Shown here: positions 61,157-64,000 of the stretch, one piece after another
How the letters are laid out: each line of letters starts with the position of its first letter
Numbering within the stretch: position 1 is the stretch's first letter
Origin: RBC038 sp041390625
GTDB lineage: Bacteria; Chloroflexota; Dehalococcoidia; UBA2979
Direction of reading: 5' to 3'
Assembly (NCBI GenBank): GCA_041390625.1
Contig: JAWKPM010000002.1
Location: 244,983-308,982, forward strand
Length of the DNA stretch: 64,000 bases
Translations under genes and position numbers: made by a program
The notes under the pieces: generated by a model
Seen by the model: the letters and a program-made list of their open reading frames with translations, nothing else
The model's database searches: none
Told to the model about the DNA's origin: nothing

Positions 61157-61188
61157 GGCGGCCTCGGGTGCGTGCGGGGGTGGGTGCG

Positions 61189-62166
61189 ATGCGGGTGACG
61201 GTCCTCGATGACTACTTCGACACGGTGCGGGAGCTGCCATCGTTCTCGAAGCTGGCGGGGCACGAGGTGACGGTCTGGAACGATCACGTCCAGGACCTCG
61301 ATGCGCTGGCGGAGCGGCTGGCGGACACCGAGGTGCTGGTGCTGATTCGGGAGCGGACGCAGATTCGCGAGCCGCTGCTGGAACGGCTGCCGAAGCTGCG
61401 GCTGATCAGTCAGCGCAGCGTGTACCCGCACATCGACATCGATGCGTGTACGCGCCTCGGGATCGTGGTGTCCTCGGCGCAGCACGAGGGGACGCCGTCG
61501 TACGCGACGGTGGAGCTGACGTGGGCGTTGATCCTGGCCTCGATGCGGCAGATTCCGCAGCAGGCGGCTTCGCTGCGGGCGGGCCAGTGGCAGATGGGGG
61601 TGGGCCGGTCGCTGCGGGGGAAGGTCCTCGGGGTGTACGGGTACGGGCGCATCGGGACGGCGGTGGCGGAGATCGGGCGGGCGTTCGGGATGGACGTGCA
61701 GTGGTGGGCGAGTGACGCCTCGAGGGAGCGCGCGGCCTCGGATGGCTGGCGGGTGGCCTCGAGCCGGGAGTCGTTCTTCGAGACGAGCGATGTGGTGTCG
61801 CTGCACGTGCGGCTGTACCCCTCGACGCGGGGGCTGGTGACCTCGGAGGACTTGGGTCGGATGAAGCCGAGCGCGCTCCTCGTGAACACGAGCCGGGCAG
61901 GGCTGATCGAGCCGGGGGCGCTGGTGTCGGCCCTCGATGCGGGGCGGCCGGGGATGGCGGCGGTGGACGTGTTCGAGGAGGAGCCGGTGCGCGACACGTC
62001 GCACCCGCTGCTGCAGATGTCGAACGTGGTGGCGACGCCGCACATCGGCTACGTGACGCACGAGGAGTGGGACATCCACTTCACGGACATCTTCGATCAG
62101 GTGGTGGCGTTCGCCTCGGGGTCGCCGATCAACGTGGTGAATCCGGACGTATCGCCTCGGGCGTGA
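61189..62166 (+). CDS. D-isomer-specific 2-hydroxyacid dehydrogenase family protein
   Basis: 325 residues. The catalytic domain has LVLIRERTQI and PKLRLISQRS; the NAD-binding loop is LGVYGYGRIGTAVAEIGRAFGM, with Asp/Trp-containing QWWASDASRERA after strand 2. Catalytic Arg is in LVNTSRAGLIEPGAL, Glu in DVFEEEPVRDTSHPLL, and His in VATPHIGYVTHEEW. It could be a phosphoglycerate or other 2-hydroxyacid dehydrogenase, but it lacks the serine-pathway ACT domain. ATG 61189. It is flanked by repeat-filled spacers. Confidence 0.9.
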   Translation: MRVTVLDDYFDTVRELPSFSKLAGHEVTVWNDHVQDLDALAERLADTEVLVLIRERTQIREPLLERLPKLRLISQRSVYPHIDIDACTRLGIVVSSAQHEGTPSYATVELTWALILASMRQIPQQAASLRAGQWQMGVGRSLRGKVLGVYGYGRIGTAVAEIGRAFGMDVQWWASDASRERAASDGWRVASSRESFFETSDVVSLHVRLYPSTRGLVTSEDLGRMKPSALLVNTSRAGLIEPGALVSALDAGRPGMAAVDVFEEEPVRDTSHPLLQMSNVVATPHIGYVTHEEWDIHFTDIFDQVVAFASGSPINVVNPDVSPRA

Positions 62167-62300
62167 TGCTGCGCCCTCGGTAGGCGCGCCCTCGTGGTGC
62201 CTCTCCGCACCTCGGTTCCGCATCGGTCGCGCGGGTTTGGGCGCTTCAGTAGGATGACGCCTCGTCGACGGCGAGTGCCGGCACCGAAGGGGTGATTGGA

Positions 62301-63623
62301 ATGGGCGTGTTCGGGGCGCGGGGGCGTTCTGGCCTCGTGTGGATGCTCGGAGCCGCGTTGCTCTTCGGCTTGCTGGCGCAGGCGTGCGGCGGCGACGAGG
62401 GATCGGACGACAGCGACGCCTCGGGATCGACGGGCGCCTCGTCGCTCGTGGCCGCCGGCTTTCCCGATAGCTGCCCCGACGAGGGCGACGTCTTCAACGC
62501 TATGAACGAGGCGACGTATCAGGTGTTCGGCGAGCTGCTGTCTCGCGACGAGGACGGGTCAACCCGCGTGGCGTACACGTTCATCGGCACGGCGTGGGCC
62601 GTGCGCGATCGACTGATGGTGACGAACGCGCACGTCTCTCAGTTCTTCCGGGACTCGGCCGAGCAGGGTGTGCAGTTCAGCGATGCGCTGGCCGTCCAGT
62701 CCGGCACGGGGACGGTGGTTCGCCTGCTGGGCGGGGCGACGCACCCGGACTACACGGGGTCCGCGCTGGGGTCGCCCGACGTGGGCTTGTTCACGACGCA
62801 GGAGGTCCTGCCGTCTCATCTCGAGCTGGCTGCTGCGGACAGCGTGCTGGCACTGGGGGACACGATTCAGATCGTGGGATTCCCCGGCGACGTGGACGAG
62901 TTCATCACGAGTCGACCGGGTCAGAACGTGCCTCAGGCGACCTCGCTGCGGGGCACGGTGACGGCGCGTCGCACGCACAACGACAGCGAGGCGGTGACCG
63001 CCGAGACGCTGGACGTGTACCAGCATCAGGCGCCGACGACGCCCGGCACGAGTGGTTCCTCGATGGTGCATTGCGGGCTGGTGGCCGGGGTGAACAACGC
63101 CGGGACGGTGCGTCTGGTGGTGACGCCCAGCGAGTCCGAGGAAGGCCAGTTCAACATCGACCGTCAGGCGGCGGCGAGCAACAACTTCGGCGTGCACGTC
63201 CGGCACATTCACGAACTCCTCGAGATCTTCGACGACCAGGCGCTGCAGGTCTTCGGGCTGCCGGTCGCCGCGATGGCGGTCGCGCCGTCCGGGGCGCCGG
63301 CGCCGAGTGGAGAGAGCCCCGTTGGGACCTATGTGGCGGCGGTGGCGGACCCGACGGCTGCGCACGAGTTCGCGTTCGAGGTGGGGGCGGATGGGACGAT
63401 CACGGGGCTCAGCCAGTGGCCGGAGACCGGGCAGTTCACGCTGACGGGTGCGGTGAACGCCGACGGGTCGTTCCAGCTTCAGGACGATGCGCCCGAGCGT
63501 CTGGGGTTCCGACGCGGGGTGTACCAGGGGGCGATCGCGGCCGACGGGTCGGTGGCCGGGCTCTACTTCGAGCTGTCCGAGGAGCAGAACACCTACGCGT
63601 TCGCCGGTCGACGGGCGGAGTAG
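62301..63623 (+). CDS. Exported trypsin-like serine protease
   Basis: 440 residues. The N-terminal signal (LVWMLGAALLFGLLAQACGG) ends in a Cys that may be lipid-anchored, though the lipobox AQAC is imperfect. After an acidic Ser/Asp linker comes a chymotrypsin-fold domain with His in VTNAHV, Asp in GSPDVGLF and Ser in PGTSGSSMVHCG. The C-terminal 120 residues form a separate beta-rich domain (GTYVAAVADPTAAHEFAFEV...). ATG 62301 has AAGGGG eight bases upstream. Substrate unknown. No PDZ domain is visible, so it is not a typical DegP. Confidence 0.85.
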   Translation: MGVFGARGRSGLVWMLGAALLFGLLAQACGGDEGSDDSDASGSTGASSLVAAGFPDSCPDEGDVFNAMNEATYQVFGELLSRDEDGSTRVAYTFIGTAWAVRDRLMVTNAHVSQFFRDSAEQGVQFSDALAVQSGTGTVVRLLGGATHPDYTGSALGSPDVGLFTTQEVLPSHLELAAADSVLALGDTIQIVGFPGDVDEFITSRPGQNVPQATSLRGTVTARRTHNDSEAVTAETLDVYQHQAPTTPGTSGSSMVHCGLVAGVNNAGTVRLVVTPSESEEGQFNIDRQAAASNNFGVHVRHIHELLEIFDDQALQVFGLPVAAMAVAPSGAPAPSGESPVGTYVAAVADPTAAHEFAFEVGADGTITGLSQWPETGQFTLTGAVNADGSFQLQDDAPERLGFRRGVYQGAIAADGSVAGLYFELSEEQNTYAFAGRRAE

Positions 63624-63710
63624 CGGACTTTCTGGCGGCGGCCGCAGTTCGGGCCGTCCAAGCACCATCGGGCGTGACGCTGGCCCCGATGGTCGGGGTT
63701 CGCAGGGGGA

Positions 63711-63812
63711 GCGCCGAGGCTAGCGCCTCGGCGTGGTGGTCACCGCTTCGCGGTGGCTGGCCCACCCGCCCACCCTTTCTTCAATGGGGGCTGCGCCCCC
63801 ATGCCCCCCTCG
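63711..63812 (+). repeat. Three-hairpin dispersed repeat, copy 5
   Basis: Hairpin 1 CGCCGAGGC-TAGC-GCCTCGGCG (63712-63733); hairpin 2 CACCGC-TTC-GCGGTG (63741-63755); linker; hairpin 3 ATGGGGGC-TGC-GCCCCCAT (63784-63802). Confidence 0.85.
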
Positions 63813-63950
63813 ATCCTCGGAACGTCGCGTGCCTCGAGTCTTTTGGGGCTCGGGAGGGGCGTCGACGCCTCGGCTCGACCGGGGGTTGTCTAGTCGGGTA
63901 CTGCGCGCCCGACCGATGAGGCTGCGCCCTCGAAGGAGGGGCGCCGGAGG

Positions 63951-64000
63951 GGAGCGCCGAGGCTAGCGCCTCGGCGCGGTGGTCCGCCCTCCGGGCGGGC
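63951..64000 (+). repeat. Three-hairpin dispersed repeat, copy 6 (cut by window end)
   Basis: Hairpin 1 GCGCCGAGGC-TAGC-GCCTCGGCGC (63954-63977) and hairpin 2 CCGCCC-TCC-GGGCGG (63984-63998). The rest lies outside. Confidence 0.8.

Larger units (their letters stand above)
60692..61188 (+). other. Gene-free spacer full of repeats
   Basis: 497 bases without a supportable gene. It contains two full three-hairpin repeats, a duplicated GCCTCGGGCTGACGGTCGGA segment (60691 and 60856) and a duplicated GCCTCGGTGGGTGGT segment (60838 and 60918). It ends with five CCTCG words spaced 17-20 bp (61054-61132) and the promoter of the next gene. Confidence 0.75.
63624..64000 (+). other. Gene-free spacer with two repeat copies
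   Basis: 377 bases to the window end, no supportable gene. It holds one complete and one cut three-hairpin repeat. The sequence between them (63811-63950) is GC-rich with scattered CCTCG words. Confidence 0.7.

Overview
This window is 64 kb of a very GC-rich (about 70 percent), densely packed bacterial chromosome. Gene content suggests Chloroflexota, possibly Dehalococcoidia or Tepidiformia: a large MazG, a DUF1461 membrane protein, a membrane-anchored baseplate-J-like protein beside alaS/ruvX/mltG, and SH3/CARDB surface proteins. No rRNA or intact tRNA is visible, so the phylum is an inference. Most of the window is housekeeping core; there is no prophage, insertion sequence or CRISPR array.

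Layout. 1-9 kb: a PcrA/UvrD-type helicase (cut by the window edge), a zinc-ribbon membrane protein, a thioredoxin-fold protein, mazG divergent from DUF1461, and small accessory enzymes. 7.4-11.2 kb: rpoD translationally coupled to dnaG. 11.3-16.4 kb: a block for the envelope and signalling (DinB-like, two SH3/CARDB proteins, a Pro/Thr/Gly-rich secreted protein, a membrane HD-GYP phosphodiesterase). 16.5-24 kb: dgt, ppdK, a receiver-only response regulator and two histidine kinases. 24-34.5 kb (all minus strand): glmS, plsC, an rluB-cmk fusion, a purN-like gene, xseB-xseA, efp-pepP-aroQ and a XerC/D recombinase. 34.8-41.5 kb (minus): topA, dprA, a CorC/TlyC-like protein, glmU. 41.8-52.5 kb (plus): alaS, a baseplate-J-like protein, ruvX, mltG, then a shikimate block (aroE, aroC, fused aroK-aroB) and acyP. 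aroQ lies about 14 kb away. 52.6-59.4 kb is the accessory part: a HEPN-like gene and an OLD-like ATPase/TOPRIM gene, both of foreign-looking composition, flank a molybdopterin set (moeA, a MobB-like gene). 59.6-64 kb: pheS without pheT, a D-2-hydroxyacid dehydrogenase and a trypsin-like exported protein, separated by repeats.

Three DNA-level patterns cut across the genes. (1) The word CCTCG(A/G) is extremely frequent on both strands, in all reading frames and in spacers; synonymous codon choice appears bent to keep it. (2) Spacers carry copies of a roughly 100-bp element made of three consecutive hairpins whose arms covary between copies. (3) Many genes have a TANNNT -10 box 6 or 7 nt before the start codon with no ribosome binding site, implying leaderless mRNAs. 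In the clearest case one palindrome serves two divergent leaderless genes. The two foreign-looking genes have few CCTCG words, which fits recent acquisition.
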